From Pandoraea vervacti (GTDB lineage Bacteria; Pseudomonadota; Gammaproteobacteria; Burkholderiales; Burkholderiaceae): a DNA stretch of 64,000 bases. Shown in pieces: positions 9,276 through 18,246 of this stretch. How positions within the stretch are numbered: position 1 is the stretch's first letter; each line of letters begins with the position of its first letter. The notes beneath the pieces were generated by a model. It did no database searches and had not been told where the DNA came from. It worked only from the letters and a program-made list of their open reading frames with translations. The position numbers and the translations under genes were made by a program. The stretch is taken from NCBI RefSeq assembly GCF_000934605.2, contig NZ_CP010897.2:1922001-1986000 (forward strand). The letters run 5' to 3'.

Positions 9276-9731
9276 TCACGCGAGTTCTGCGATCAGTTCG
9301 ATTTCGACACATGCGCCGAGCGGGATCTGAGCGACACCGAACGCGGAGCGTGCGTGCTTGCCTGCGTCCCCGAAGACTTCGCCGAACAGTTCCGATGCGC
9401 CATTCGTCACCAGATGCTGATCGGTGAATTCTTGCGTCGAGTTCACAAGACTCATCAGCTTGACGATGCGCTTGACCTTGTTCAGGTCGCCTGTGTGGGC
9501 ATGCAGCGTGGCGATCAGTTCGATGGCGACGGCGCGCGCGGCCGCCTTGCCCTCATCGACGCTCACATCCTGTCCCAACTTGCCGGTCCAGACTTTGCCA
9601 TCCTTCTTCGGCAGGTGACCGGAGAGGAACACGGTGTTGCCGGTCTGGGCGGCCATCACGTAGGCAGCGGCGGGGGCGGCGGATGTCGGCAGTTCGATAC
9701 CGAGTTGCTTCAGTTTGTCGTAGACGGACAC
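9276..9731 (-). CDS. RidA/YjgF family protein (enamine/imine deaminase-like)
   Basis: A 151-residue RidA-fold protein of the longer subgroup. The family core appears as VFLSGHLPKKDG, an amphipathic helix AARAVAIELIATLHAHTGDL, VKLMSLVNSTQEF, and the C-terminal ARSAFGVAQIPLGACVEIE, which contains the conserved arginine that binds carboxylate in active RidA enzymes. Trimeric and cytosolic by family knowledge. It probably hydrolyses reactive enamines made by PLP enzymes; an aminotransferase gene lies upstream on the same strand, although 282 bp away. The start is GTG, supported by AAGGAAG at good spacing. Confidence 0.85.
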   Translation of the reverse strand: MSVYDKLKQLGIELPTSAAPAAAYVMAAQTGNTVFLSGHLPKKDGKVWTGKLGQDVSVDEGKAAARAVAIELIATLHAHTGDLNKVKRIVKLMSLVNSTQEFTDQHLVTNGASELFGEVFGDAGKHARSAFGVAQIPLGACVEIELIAELA

Positions 9732-9959
9732 GTACGGCTTCCTTGCAGAGGCGTTGAAATCGAACCGATACGGTCATGGAACCGGTCGGGGGGCGGCTGG
9801 AACGGCAATGCGCGTGAGGCGGTATGCCGTGGTGTCGCTCGTTGTCGACTAACCTCGACCCCTCAGGCAACTGGCCCGAGTCACCTCAGGCCAGTCGGGA
9901 AGATGCCCTCGAACGTGCGGCACAGATCATGTCGCGTGAGCCACAGACCGCGTGAACCA

Positions 9960-10016
9960 GGCGGCGCAGATTGGGGCGGCGCGGATCAGGCAGCGCGAAT
10001 CAAGCAGCGCGAATCA
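9960..10016. repeat. 14-15 bp tandem repeat, four units, containing the stop of the aminotransferase gene
   Basis: Units begin at 9960 (GGCGGCGCAGATTG), 9975 (GGCGGCGCGGATCA), 9989 (GGCAGCGCGAATCA) and 10003 (AGCAGCGCGAATCA). The stop codon of the minus-strand aminotransferase gene (plus-strand TCA at 10014-10016) is the last three bases of the final unit. This suggests that repeat expansion could move or remake the stop. Confidence 0.7.
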
Positions 10017-11204
10017 AGCCGCACGTCGGGGCAGGGCGTCGGCGATGAGGGCGCCAAGGCGCGCGACACCGATTTCGATTTTTTCCGGCGGCACCGTCAC
10101 GAACGACAGCCGCAGTGTGTTCGTCTGCGGTGTGCCCACGTAGAACGGCGCCCCTGGCACGAATGCCACATTTTGCGCGATCGCTTTTTCCAGTAGCTGC
10201 ATGGTGTCGATGCCTGCGGGCAATGTCAACCAGATGAACATGCCGCCGGCGGGCGTTGTCCACGTCGCGTCCGCGGGCATGTGCTGCTTGAGCGAGGCGA
10301 GCATCGCCTGTGCCTGCGCGGCGTACAGCGTGCGGATCGACGGAATGTGCGTGTCGAGAAATCCATCCTTCACCACCTCGTAGGCGATGCGCTGCGTCAG
10401 GCTCGGCGTATGCAGATCGGCCGCTTGCTTGGCTTGCACCAGCTTTGCGATCACTGCCTTGGGGCCGATGATGAAGCCCAGACGCAGGCCGGGGGCGAGC
10501 ACCTTCGAAAACGAGCCCATATACAGCACATGCTCGGGCGCCAACGACATCAGGCTCGGCAAGCGCTTTCCTTCGTAGTCGAGTTCGCCGTACGGATCGT
10601 CTTCGATGATGGCGAGACCGTCGCGTCTGGCCACGGCGGCCAATGCTTCGCGACGCGCCATCGGCAAGCGGCGCCCCGTCGGATTCTGAAAGTTCGGCAT
10701 CGCATACAGGAAGCGGGCTCCTCTCACCACCTCCGGCGTGAGCGCTTCGGGCAACAGGCCGTGATCGTCGGTCGGCACCGGCACATACGTGGGCGCGAAC
10801 AGTGAGAACGATTGCAGCGCGCCGAGATAACTCGGGGCTTCGACGAGCACGCGGCTGCCCTCATCGATGAAGATTTTGCCGATGAGATCCAGGCCTTGTT
10901 GCGACCCCGTCGTGATCAGCACGTTTTCCGGCGCAAGCGTCAAACCGTCACGCGAATAGCGTTTTGCCACCCATTCGCGCAGCGGCGCGTACCCTTCGGT
11001 GGCGCTGTATTGGAGCGCGGCTTGCGGCGATTCGGTAAGTACGCGCTCGGCGGCAGCCCGCATCTGTTCGACGGGGAACGTCGCGGGAGAGGGCAGTCCG
11101 CCGGCGAACGAGATGACGTCGGGGCGCTCCGTCACTTTGAGAATTTCGCGAATGGCCGAGCTGGTCAGATTGCGGGCGCGTTCGGAATATTGCCAATCGT
11201 GCAT
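10014..11204 (-). CDS. PLP-dependent aminotransferase (class I/II, 2-aminoadipate-transaminase-like)
   Basis: A 396-residue fold-type I aminotransferase. The PLP lysine is in MGSFSKVLAPGLRLGF, the Asp/Tyr cofactor motif in IIEDDPYGEL, and substrate-pocket residues in PNFQNPTGR. It opens with RARNLTSSAIREILKVTERP, typical of the LysN / multi-substrate aminotransferase group; the amino donor is not certain. Start placed at 11204 (MHDWQYS), since upstream in-frame sequence does not resemble the family. The reverse-strand EamA gene ends 140 bp upstream. Its stop lies in a tandem repeat. Confidence 0.88.
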   Translation of the reverse strand: MHDWQYSERARNLTSSAIREILKVTERPDVISFAGGLPSPATFPVEQMRAAAERVLTESPQAALQYSATEGYAPLREWVAKRYSRDGLTLAPENVLITTGSQQGLDLIGKIFIDEGSRVLVEAPSYLGALQSFSLFAPTYVPVPTDDHGLLPEALTPEVVRGARFLYAMPNFQNPTGRRLPMARREALAAVARRDGLAIIEDDPYGELDYEGKRLPSLMSLAPEHVLYMGSFSKVLAPGLRLGFIIGPKAVIAKLVQAKQAADLHTPSLTQRIAYEVVKDGFLDTHIPSIRTLYAAQAQAMLASLKQHMPADATWTTPAGGMFIWLTLPAGIDTMQLLEKAIAQNVAFVPGAPFYVGTPQTNTLRLSFVTVPPEKIEIGVARLGALIADALPRRAA

Positions 11205-11344
11205 GATGGTCTCGCTTGGAATGGGCGGCCTTTCTGAGTGAGCCGCGAATGTCGGGCGTTGCGGGTGCCGAGCGCTTGAGGCAGGCGCAACGCCAGGGGG
11301 CTGACAGGTGGCGGCGCAAGGATCGCATGCGCCGACACGTGTCG

Positions 11345-12241
11345 TCAGATCGGTTTGCCCGTGAGTCGCGAAGCGCCGATCTTCGAGTTCTTGCCGAGTG
11401 CGATGGTCAATACGACACCGGCGGCGAACAGCCAGGTGACGGCATCGACCTGTTCGCCGAAAAACAGGGCGGACAGCGCAATCGTAAAGAAAATCTGAAG
11501 CAATTGTACTTGGCCCACGCGCGCGATCCCACCCATGGCGAGCCCGGCATACCAGGCGAAGAATCCGATGAACTGCGAGAAGAGCGTGACATACGCGAAC
11601 GCTCCCCACGCCTTGCCGCTGACCGGCCACGGTTGCTGCCAGGCGAGCCATCCGACGGGCAGCAACAGCACGGGGGCCGATACGACAAGGGCCCAGCAGA
11701 TGACTTGCCATCCCCCCATCTCACGTGCGAGTTTGCCCCCTTCCGCATAGCCGAGCGCCCCCACGACGACGGCGAGCAGCATCAGTCCATCTGCGGCATG
11801 CAGGCTGCCGCCGCCGGCGCGCAGCGCGAAAGCGATGACGATGGCGCTGCCAAGCAGGGCGAAGACCCAGAAGCTGCGCGACGGTCGCTCGCCGCCGAGC
11901 CAATAGGCGTAGATCGCGACGAAGAAGGGCTGCAAACCGTTGACTACTGCGCCGTGCGACGCCGGGATCGTCTTCATGGCCCATGCCGAAAAGACCGGAA
12001 AAGCGACAATGACGCCGAGCGATGTGACGGCAAGGCTTTTGAGCTGTGCCCGCGTGGGCCAGGGTTCCTTGCGCCACCACAGCAGTGCACCGGCGAATAC
12101 GGCGGCCACCAGCGCGCGCCCCAGTCCGTTGAGCAGCGGGTTGACCTCCGCGACGACGATGCGCGTCATTGGCAACGTCAGACTGAAGATGAGCACGCCG
12201 ATCAATCCGATCAGCATGCCCCGGGATTCACGCGAATTCAT
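11345..12241 (-). CDS. EamA/DMT-family transporter
   Basis: A 298-residue inner-membrane protein with ten predicted helices in two EamA repeats. The second repeat begins near MLLAVVVGALGYAEGGKLAR. Family members export amino acids or other small metabolites (RhaT/YdcZ-like). The gene lies immediately upstream of the aminotransferase on the same strand, which suggests but does not prove an amino-acid-related substrate. Start ATG at 12241. Confidence 0.85.
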   Translation of the reverse strand: MNSRESRGMLIGLIGVLIFSLTLPMTRIVVAEVNPLLNGLGRALVAAVFAGALLWWRKEPWPTRAQLKSLAVTSLGVIVAFPVFSAWAMKTIPASHGAVVNGLQPFFVAIYAYWLGGERPSRSFWVFALLGSAIVIAFALRAGGGSLHAADGLMLLAVVVGALGYAEGGKLAREMGGWQVICWALVVSAPVLLLPVGWLAWQQPWPVSGKAWGAFAYVTLFSQFIGFFAWYAGLAMGGIARVGQVQLLQIFFTIALSALFFGEQVDAVTWLFAAGVVLTIALGKNSKIGASRLTGKPI

Positions 12242-12312
12242 GGTGTCGCCTCGTGTTTCTGGTGGATGCCGCCCGCCATGCGCTGTGGCCGGGCGTTTGG
12301 CGTAACAAAGGT

Positions 12313-12999
12313 CTAACGCAATGTGCGCGGACCGTTGGGGGTTTCAATTTCGGCTGCGAGCGACGGCTCGACCAGCGTCGCTTCGACGTTAATCAGGGCG
12401 TCCGCGCCCAGCCATTGCAATTGTTCTGCGATGGTCGCAGCCTGCGGATGGAAGCCGCGCAACGATGTGACGGCGCAATCGGCGGACGGAAGCGAATCGG
12501 ATGGATGCTGTACCGAGTCCCACTGGATCAGCGTAGGCAGCAAGCCGTGCCCCGCCCCTTGCCACGATGGCAGGCTGCCGTCCTCCGGCACGCCGATCTG
12601 CCAGGTCAGTGCGCCACGCTGCATCGCCATGACGGGCGCCAGACGTTGCGGATACTGTGCTTGCCAGCGCGGCAGCGAACGCGGACGCGCTACGCGGGCC
12701 ACCCAATGGGCAAGGTAGGGACCCCGGGCAAGCCGTGCCTGTACGGTTTCGTCATCCAGGCCGAACCAGCGCGGGCGATTCGGCGCAGGCGCCTCAGGAT
12801 CGATCGCAATGATTTCGAGATACGCGTCGCCCCATAGCCCCAACAGGCTGTTGTGAGTGCCCATGCGGGCATGTTTGCCGCCGCGTTGCGGCACAACGTC
12901 GGTCAGGCCAAGTTGTTCGATGACATGCGCTTCGCCCGCTTCCAGCGTTTGTGCGGCAACAACGAGGTGGTCCAGTTTCAGGGCGTGAGGTGCACTCAT
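12313..12999 (-). CDS. Glyoxalase-like (VOC superfamily) protein
   Basis: A 228-residue protein with the Glyoxalase_3-type pattern: LDHLVVAAQTLEAG at the N-terminus, the GGKHARMGTHNSLL segment, and YLEIIAIDPEAP giving a probable metal-ligand glutamate. A second half repeats the fold less clearly. It probably binds a divalent metal and a small substrate, but the reaction is unknown. It is on the same strand as the EamA gene, 71 bp upstream of it. Confidence 0.75.
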   Translation of the reverse strand: MSAPHALKLDHLVVAAQTLEAGEAHVIEQLGLTDVVPQRGGKHARMGTHNSLLGLWGDAYLEIIAIDPEAPAPNRPRWFGLDDETVQARLARGPYLAHWVARVARPRSLPRWQAQYPQRLAPVMAMQRGALTWQIGVPEDGSLPSWQGAGHGLLPTLIQWDSVQHPSDSLPSADCAVTSLRGFHPQAATIAEQLQWLGADALINVEATLVEPSLAAEIETPNGPRTLR

Positions 13000-13136
13000 A
13001 TTGTGTCGTGACGAAGGGAGCCGATGGCAAAAGCGATAGCTTACTCTGCCTCGCTAGCGGCGCCCGCATCTGTCTGGGTGGCTGCGCCCGGCGGCATACG
13101 CCTGTGCGCGAGCTGCGACGTAGCGCACGCTTGCGC

Positions 13137-13490
13137 TTACCCGCGCGAGAATCGCGTCGCCGTGCGGCTTGCGATGCGCGCCGCGATGCTGCGCCACGAC
13201 AGCGGTAGGCCGATGCGCAGCGCACGGTGGCGCGTCGACGAGGAAAGCAGCTTGGCAGGCTGGCTCATGCGCATGCGAGCCCCGTCTTGCCAAGTGCCGA
13301 GCCACACGCGCTGTCCGCCACGAATCTCGAAGCTCTCGCCTGCGCTCAGCCAATGGTCGGCATGCTCGCCTTCCACGGTCAGCCAAAGAAGCCCCTGCAA
13401 CACTTGCAGCGACTGAGGGCGTTCGGCGGCCGGGCTCCGCCAGAAGACGGTTTGTCCCGGGTCCAGTTCGAAGAGTCGGATTTCACGCAT
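13137..13490 (-). CDS. DUF2917 domain protein
   Basis: A 117-residue protein starting MREIRLFELDPGQ. The central region (QGLLWLTVEGEHADHWLSAG, then ESFEIRGGQRVWLG) is the DUF2917 pattern, a small cupin-like beta-barrel found widely in Burkholderiales with no known function. Start chosen at ATG 13490 because GGAG lies seven bases upstream; a GTG at 13514 would add eight residues. It is divergent from the MocR-like regulator gene, with operator-like repeats in the shared gap. Confidence 0.78.
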   Translation of the reverse strand: MREIRLFELDPGQTVFWRSPAAERPQSLQVLQGLLWLTVEGEHADHWLSAGESFEIRGGQRVWLGTWQDGARMRMSQPAKLLSSSTRHRALRIGLPLSWRSIAARIASRTATRFSRG

Positions 13491-13529
13491 GGCGGTCTCC
13501 AGTTGAGAGGACACTTTATCGGTTAACTC

Positions 13530-13573
13530 CGGTACAGTACCGATACAGATGTCAAGAGAGTTTTCGGTACAGT
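13530..13573. promoter_or_regulatory. Direct and inverted CGGTACAGT repeats, likely MocR-type operators
   Basis: CGGTACAGT occurs at 13530-13538 and 13565-13573, exactly 35 bp apart. The first copy is part of the perfect palindrome GGTACAGTACC at 13531-13541, followed by a weaker copy CGATACAGA at 13541-13549. Two direct repeats some three helical turns apart are what a dimeric MocR/GntR regulator would be expected to bind. The sites sit between the DUF2917 gene and the MocR-like gene. Confidence 0.55.
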
Positions 13574-13720
13574 TCAGGATTGACAGGGAAAATGGCCGGC
13601 GTAGAGTGGCGATCCATGATCAATACGGGGCTGACACTTCGACCTGGGAGTGCCTGTCAACCTTCGACACGACACCCATCGGTACGCGCTCGAACGCCTG
13701 CGCATCGGCACGATCGGTGC

Positions 13721-13749
13721 GCTCCTTGGCTCCTTGGCTCCTTGGCTCC
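13721..13749. repeat. 8-bp tandem repeat GCTCCTTG x3
   Basis: Three exact copies of GCTCCTTG at 13721-13744, followed by a partial GCTCC. It lies 46 bp upstream of the MocR-like gene start, where copy-number change would alter the leader or promoter spacing. Confidence 0.7.
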
Positions 13750-13794
13750 GTCAGGCAGGCGCAGCCTGTGGGCGCGCAACAGAGGTAGAGAACG

Positions 13795-15240
13795 ATGACC
13801 ACGACGAACCGCATTTCTCCGTTGATCCTTGCGGACAATGCCGCGCTCGACACGTCCCGCATGACGCTCGTCGATCAACTCGTGCATTGGGCAAGGCTGC
13901 GTATCGAGGAGCGCGTTTTCCTGCCGGGAATGCGCATGCCTTCCATTCGTTCGCTTGCCGAAGACAAGCGGGTTTCGCGCTTTTCGGTCGTCGAAGCGTA
14001 TGAGCGTCTGGTGGCTCAGGGGTATCTCGAAGCCCGCCGCGGGTCCGGCTTTTACGTGCGCGAACGCCCTGTTATGCCGCCGCAAAACGCTGCGGCGCCG
14101 ATGGTCCCGCAGGGGCCGCTCGACGTGGCATGGCTGGTGCGCAGCATGCTTCATCAAGTCGCACCGGAGCGCGGGCCGGGGCTCGGATATCTGCCGCCGG
14201 GCTGGCTCGACGCGGAGATGATGACGTCCGCCATGCGCTCCATGAGCCGGCAGTCGAGTGCGTATCTGCTTCAGGCAGGCAATCCCCATGGCTTCCTGCC
14301 CTTGCGCGTTCAGCTTCAGACGCAACTGGCGGAGTTGGAGATCGGGGCGCGTCCGGAGCAGATCGTACTGACGTCCGGCATTACGCAGGCGGTGGACTTT
14401 CTGCTGCGTTTGTACGTAGGTGCAGGGGATACCGTCCTGGTGGGCGATCCGTCATGGTTCGTGATGTTCGGTCGAATTGCCTCGCAAGGCGCGCACACCA
14501 TCGGCGTGCCGTACACGCCCGACGGGCTCGACATGCAGGCGTTGGAGCGGCTCGTTCAGCAGCACCGTCCCAAGCTGCTGATTCTCAATTCGATTCTTCA
14601 CAACCCGACGGGCACCTCGCTGACACCCGCGCGCGCCTTTCAGATTCTGCGGCTTGCCGAGCAGTACGACTTCATGGTGCTGGAAGACGACATTTACTGC
14701 GACCTGTGTCCGCCGCATCAACAGGTGGCGCGTCTGGCGAGTCTGGATCAACTTAAGCGCGTGATCTACATGGGCAGTTTTTCGAAGACGCTCACGGCCA
14801 ACCTGCGGGTCGCCTTCGTCGCCTGCTCGCCGGAGTTGGCAAAGACGTTCGTCGATCACAAGATGCTATCGAGTTCGACCACGCCGGAAATCAACGAGCG
14901 GATCGTCTACAAGGCGCTGACCGAGGGGCATTACCGTCGGCACGTCGAGCGCCTGCGCACGCGGCTCGACGAGGTGCGGGACAGCGCGCGCCGACACATG
15001 GAACGGCTCGGGCTCCGGTTGTTCGGCGAGCCGACGTCCGGCATGTTCCTGTGGGTCGACACGGGGATCGACACGAGCGCCATTGCCGCCGCCGGGCATG
15101 AGGCGGGTTTCCTGTTTGCGCCGGGCGCGTTGTTCTCGCCACGTCAGGCGCCAAGTACCTGGATGCGAATGAACATCGCCTGTTGCAGCGACCCGTCCAT
15201 GTTGTCGTTCCTGTCGCGGCAATTGGAACTGGCGGCCTAG
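13795..15240 (+). CDS. MocR-type regulator: GntR winged helix fused to aminotransferase fold
   Basis: A 481-residue two-domain protein. Residues about 20-90 form a GntR-type winged helix (SIRSLAEDKRVSRFSVVEAY, then GYLEARRGSGFYV). Residues about 110-480 form a fold-type I aminotransferase domain with LEDDIYCDL and the PLP lysine in MGSFSKTLTANLRVAF. MocR proteins usually sense PLP or an amino compound rather than acting as enzymes. The target is unknown; the divergent DUF2917 gene and autoregulation are candidates because CGGTACAGT repeats lie between them. PdxR and TauR are well-known relatives. Confidence 0.9.
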   Translation: MTTTNRISPLILADNAALDTSRMTLVDQLVHWARLRIEERVFLPGMRMPSIRSLAEDKRVSRFSVVEAYERLVAQGYLEARRGSGFYVRERPVMPPQNAAAPMVPQGPLDVAWLVRSMLHQVAPERGPGLGYLPPGWLDAEMMTSAMRSMSRQSSAYLLQAGNPHGFLPLRVQLQTQLAELEIGARPEQIVLTSGITQAVDFLLRLYVGAGDTVLVGDPSWFVMFGRIASQGAHTIGVPYTPDGLDMQALERLVQQHRPKLLILNSILHNPTGTSLTPARAFQILRLAEQYDFMVLEDDIYCDLCPPHQQVARLASLDQLKRVIYMGSFSKTLTANLRVAFVACSPELAKTFVDHKMLSSSTTPEINERIVYKALTEGHYRRHVERLRTRLDEVRDSARRHMERLGLRLFGEPTSGMFLWVDTGIDTSAIAAAGHEAGFLFAPGALFSPRQAPSTWMRMNIACCSDPSMLSFLSRQLELAA

Positions 15241-15245
15241 GCCAT

Positions 15246-15318
15246 TTTGCTCGCTTTGGCTGCTTCGGCTGCTTTGGCCGATTCAGCCGCTTCAGCCGCT
15301 TCAGCCGCTTCAGCGACC
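15246..15318. repeat. 9-bp tandem repeat array just after the MocR-like gene
   Basis: Exact TTCAGCCGC units occupy 15282-15290, 15291-15299 and 15300-15308, with a partial copy after them and degenerate 9-mers (TTTGGCTGC, TTCGGCTGC, TTTGGCCGA) before them. The array begins 6 bp after the MocR stop and lies 215 bp before htpG. On the minus strand one frame reads as Ala/Glu/Lys repeats (EAAEAAE...KAAEAAK) and ends in a stop at 15237. It has no ATG, only a GTG at 15326, so a gene is not supported. Confidence 0.75.
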
Positions 15319-15532
15319 TTAGCCACTTTGAGTTTTTGCCGGGTCTGACGGCTTTTCGGGCCATCAGGGGGTATTCCCCAGCAAAATAACCCTTCCGGCG
15401 GCCTTGAAATGCGGCGCGCCCGTCCCTATGTTCCGACCTGTATCGCCGTCGCGGCGGCGCGCGCGCAAGTGCGCCGGGCGGCGATCAGCGTCGACATTTC
15501 TTCCATCTCACCGATTCACGAGGGTCCCGACC

Positions 15533-17419
15533 ATGGCGCAAGAAACCATGAGCTTTCAGGCGGAAGTCAAACAGCTTCTGCAACTGATGATTCATTCGCT
15601 GTACAGCAACAAGGAAATCTTCCTGCGCGAACTGATCTCCAATGCCTCGGACGCCGCAGACAAACTGCGCTTCGAAGCGATCAACAACGCCGCGCTGTAC
15701 GAGCAGGATCCGGAACTCAAGATTCGCGTGTCGTTCGACAAGGACGCGCGCACCATCACTATCGAAGACAACGGCATCGGCATGAGCCGCGATGAAGCCA
15801 TCGCACATCTCGGCACGATCGCCAAGTCCGGCACCAAGGAGTTCTTCTCGCGCCTGTCGGGCGATCAGCAGAAGGACGCTGCGCTGATCGGTCAGTTCGG
15901 CGTGGGCTTCTACTCCGGTTTCATCGTGGCCGATCGCATGACGGTCGAATCGCGTCGCGCGGGTCTTGCTGCAGCCGAAGGTGTGCGCTGGTCGTCGACG
16001 GGCGAGGGCGATTTCTCCGTCGAGACGATCGAACGTACATCGCGGGGCACCGCCATCACGCTGCATCTGCGTGAAGGGGAAGACGAGTTGCTCTCGTCGT
16101 GGCGACTGCAATCGATCATTCGCAAATATTCGGATCACATTTCGCTGCCGATCGTGATGCGCGGCGAATCGTGGAACGAAGAGAAGCAGGCCATGGTGCC
16201 GGCCGAGACGGACGAAACCGTCAATCAGGCCAGCGCGCTGTGGACACGCAGCAAAAGCGAGATCACGGACGAGCAGTACACGCAGTTCTACCAGCACATT
16301 GCGCATGACATGCAGCCGCCACTGGCCTGGACGCATAACCGCGTGGAAGGGCGCAGTGAATATACGCAACTGCTGTACGTGCCGGGGCACGCTCCGTACG
16401 ACCTCTGGGATCGTAATTCGCAGGGTGGCCTGAAGCTGTACGTCAAGCGCGTATTCATCATGGACGACGCCGAGCAGCTTCTCCCGAACTACCTGCGCTT
16501 CGTGCGCGGGGTGGTCGATTCCGCCGATCTGCCGCTGAACGTTTCCCGCGAGATCCTGCAGGAAAGCCGCGATGTGAAGGCGATTCGCGAGGGATGCGCG
16601 AAGCGCGTACTGGGCCTGCTCGAAGATCTGGCCGAAAACCAGCAGGACAAGTACACCCAGTTCTGGGGGGCGTTTGGTCAGGTCCTCAAGGAAGGCACCG
16701 GTGAGGATCACGCGAACCGCGAGCGGATCGCCAAGCTGCTGCGCTTTGCGAGCACGCACAACGATTCGGCCGAGCAAAGCGTGTCGCTCGCCGATTACGT
16801 CGGCCGCATGAAGGAAGGGCAGGACAAGATCTACTACGTCACGGCCGAGAACTGGGTGGCGGCAAGTCACAGCCCGCATCTCGAAGTCTTCCGCAAGAAG
16901 GGCGTGGAAGTGCTGCTCCTGACCGATCGCGTTGACGAATGGATGCTGTCCTACCTGCACGAATTCGACGGCAAGGCGTTGGTGAGCGTGGCACGTGGCG
17001 ATCTGGATCTCGGTGCGCTCGAAGACGCGGGTGAGAAGGAAGCCCAGGAGAAGACCAGCGATGCGCTCAAGCCGCTGGTGGAAAAGATGAAGGAAGTGCT
17101 CGCAGACAAGGCCAAGGACGTGCGTGTGACGTTCCGTCTGACCGACTCTCCGTCGTGTCTGGTCTCCGACGAGAACGACATGAGCGGTACGCTTCAGCGT
17201 CTGATGAAGGCCGCCGGCCAGAAGATGCCGGAGTTCCGTCCGATTCTCGAAATCAATCCGGAGCACGCCCTCATCAAACGCCTGAGCGCGGACAGTGCGG
17301 ACCTGTCGGACTGGACACAGTTGCTGTTCGACCAGGCGTTGCTGGCGGAAGGCGGCAATCTCGAAGATCCGGCGGCGTTCGTCAAACGTACCAACGCGTT
17401 GCTGCTCGCCGCACGTTAA
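15533..17419 (+). CDS. htpG: Molecular chaperone HtpG (bacterial Hsp90)
   Basis: ATP-dependent cytosolic chaperone of 628 residues. The N-terminal GHKL ATPase shows ELISNASDAADKLRF, DNGIGMSRDEAIAHLGTIAK and GQFGVGFYSGF. The middle domain has RGVVDSADLPLNVSREILQ with the conserved catalytic-loop arginine. The start at 15533 (MAQETMSFQ) matches the family; the open frame extends 43 codons further upstream without family resemblance. Sigma-32 control is expected from the family, but I did not identify a heat-shock promoter. A terminator follows. Confidence 0.96.
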   Translation: MAQETMSFQAEVKQLLQLMIHSLYSNKEIFLRELISNASDAADKLRFEAINNAALYEQDPELKIRVSFDKDARTITIEDNGIGMSRDEAIAHLGTIAKSGTKEFFSRLSGDQQKDAALIGQFGVGFYSGFIVADRMTVESRRAGLAAAEGVRWSSTGEGDFSVETIERTSRGTAITLHLREGEDELLSSWRLQSIIRKYSDHISLPIVMRGESWNEEKQAMVPAETDETVNQASALWTRSKSEITDEQYTQFYQHIAHDMQPPLAWTHNRVEGRSEYTQLLYVPGHAPYDLWDRNSQGGLKLYVKRVFIMDDAEQLLPNYLRFVRGVVDSADLPLNVSREILQESRDVKAIREGCAKRVLGLLEDLAENQQDKYTQFWGAFGQVLKEGTGEDHANRERIAKLLRFASTHNDSAEQSVSLADYVGRMKEGQDKIYYVTAENWVAASHSPHLEVFRKKGVEVLLLTDRVDEWMLSYLHEFDGKALVSVARGDLDLGALEDAGEKEAQEKTSDALKPLVEKMKEVLADKAKDVRVTFRLTDSPSCLVSDENDMSGTLQRLMKAAGQKMPEFRPILEINPEHALIKRLSADSADLSDWTQLLFDQALLAEGGNLEDPAAFVKRTNALLLAAR

Positions 17420-17498
17420 GCGAGGCAAGATAACCGTCGAACGAGAGCGGCGCGGGATCTACGGCCCGACGCCGCATTCGCTACGGTATGCCCGACCG

Positions 17499-17536
17499 AA
17501 AACGCCCCCGTGACGAAATGTCGCGGGGGCGTTTTT
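17499..17536 (+). terminator. Intrinsic terminator after htpG
   Basis: AAAACGCCCCCG (17499-17510) pairs with CGGGGGCGTTTT beginning at 17524 across a loop that can itself pair weakly, ending in a T run. It lies 80 bp after the htpG stop. Confidence 0.8.
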
Positions 17537-17644
17537 CATGGACGTCCCTTGCCTACGGCCCTTCGCGCAGAGCGTTCGGCGAGATATGGGCGTGAATCCG
17601 ACGGGGCGGCGCAGGCGCGCGCAGGCCCTTTATAATGCCGAGCC

Positions 17645-18241
17645 ATGACTTTCCGATTCGATGTAAGCGGGCGGCGCTGGCAGGCTGTCCCGGCACCGGC
17701 GCTTTCGCGTCATCACAAGGACTGGCTGACCCGGGGCGGTGCATTGACACGCCATCTGTCCGCACTCGGCCAGGTGAGCGTTCGCGTCGTGGCTGAGCGG
17801 GTGATACCGGCCGACGCCGATCAATGCCGCGCCATCGGTGTGCCGCTGCGTACCCCGCTCTGGGCGCGGGACGTCATCCTCCTGATTGACGACGAGCCCG
17901 TGGTCGTCGCGCACAGCGTTACGCCACTCACGTATAGTCGGTCCATCTGGCAAGCGATGCGCCGATTGCGCACTCGCCCGCTGGCGGACCTGTTGTATCA
18001 CGATCCCGCCGTCACGCGATCCGTGTTGGTCTCTCGTCCCCTCGGGCCGCGTCACCTGCTGCACGGGCGTGCTCGCCATGATGCGCGTGACCCCGTTGTC
18101 GGCAGGCATCTGCGAGCCCGGCTGTGGGCTCGTCGCTCGGTATTTCTGCGGCACGGTGCGCCGCTGCTTGTCACCGAAGCGTTTCTTCCGCGCTTTTGGC
18201 GCCGGCTGTCGTCGAGCCTGCGCGACAATGTGAACGTCTGA
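17645..18241 (+). CDS. ubiC: Chorismate--pyruvate lyase (UbiC)
   Basis: Converts chorismate to 4-hydroxybenzoate and pyruvate, the first step of ubiquinone ring synthesis. The 198-residue protein has the family pattern: the LWARDVILLIDDEPVVVAHS segment near residues 77-95, PLADLLYHDP, and the C-terminal LWARRSVF ... LLVTEAFLPRFW. Arg and Glu residues in the last two segments match active-site positions of the family. It is somewhat longer than E. coli UbiC. No ubiA gene is next to it. The DNA-glycosylase gene follows five bases after the stop, so the two are probably co-transcribed. Confidence 0.85.
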   Translation: MTFRFDVSGRRWQAVPAPALSRHHKDWLTRGGALTRHLSALGQVSVRVVAERVIPADADQCRAIGVPLRTPLWARDVILLIDDEPVVVAHSVTPLTYSRSIWQAMRRLRTRPLADLLYHDPAVTRSVLVSRPLGPRHLLHGRARHDARDPVVGRHLRARLWARRSVFLRHGAPLLVTEAFLPRFWRRLSSSLRDNVNV

Positions 18242-18246
18242 TTGTC

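Noticed and set aside
15404..15532. N-terminal extension of HtpG
   Set aside because: Open but with composition unlike HtpG; family proteins begin at the ATG at 15533.
15485..17428. 647-codon open frame antisense to htpG
   Set aside because: Shadow of htpG, covering it exactly; no recognisable domain.
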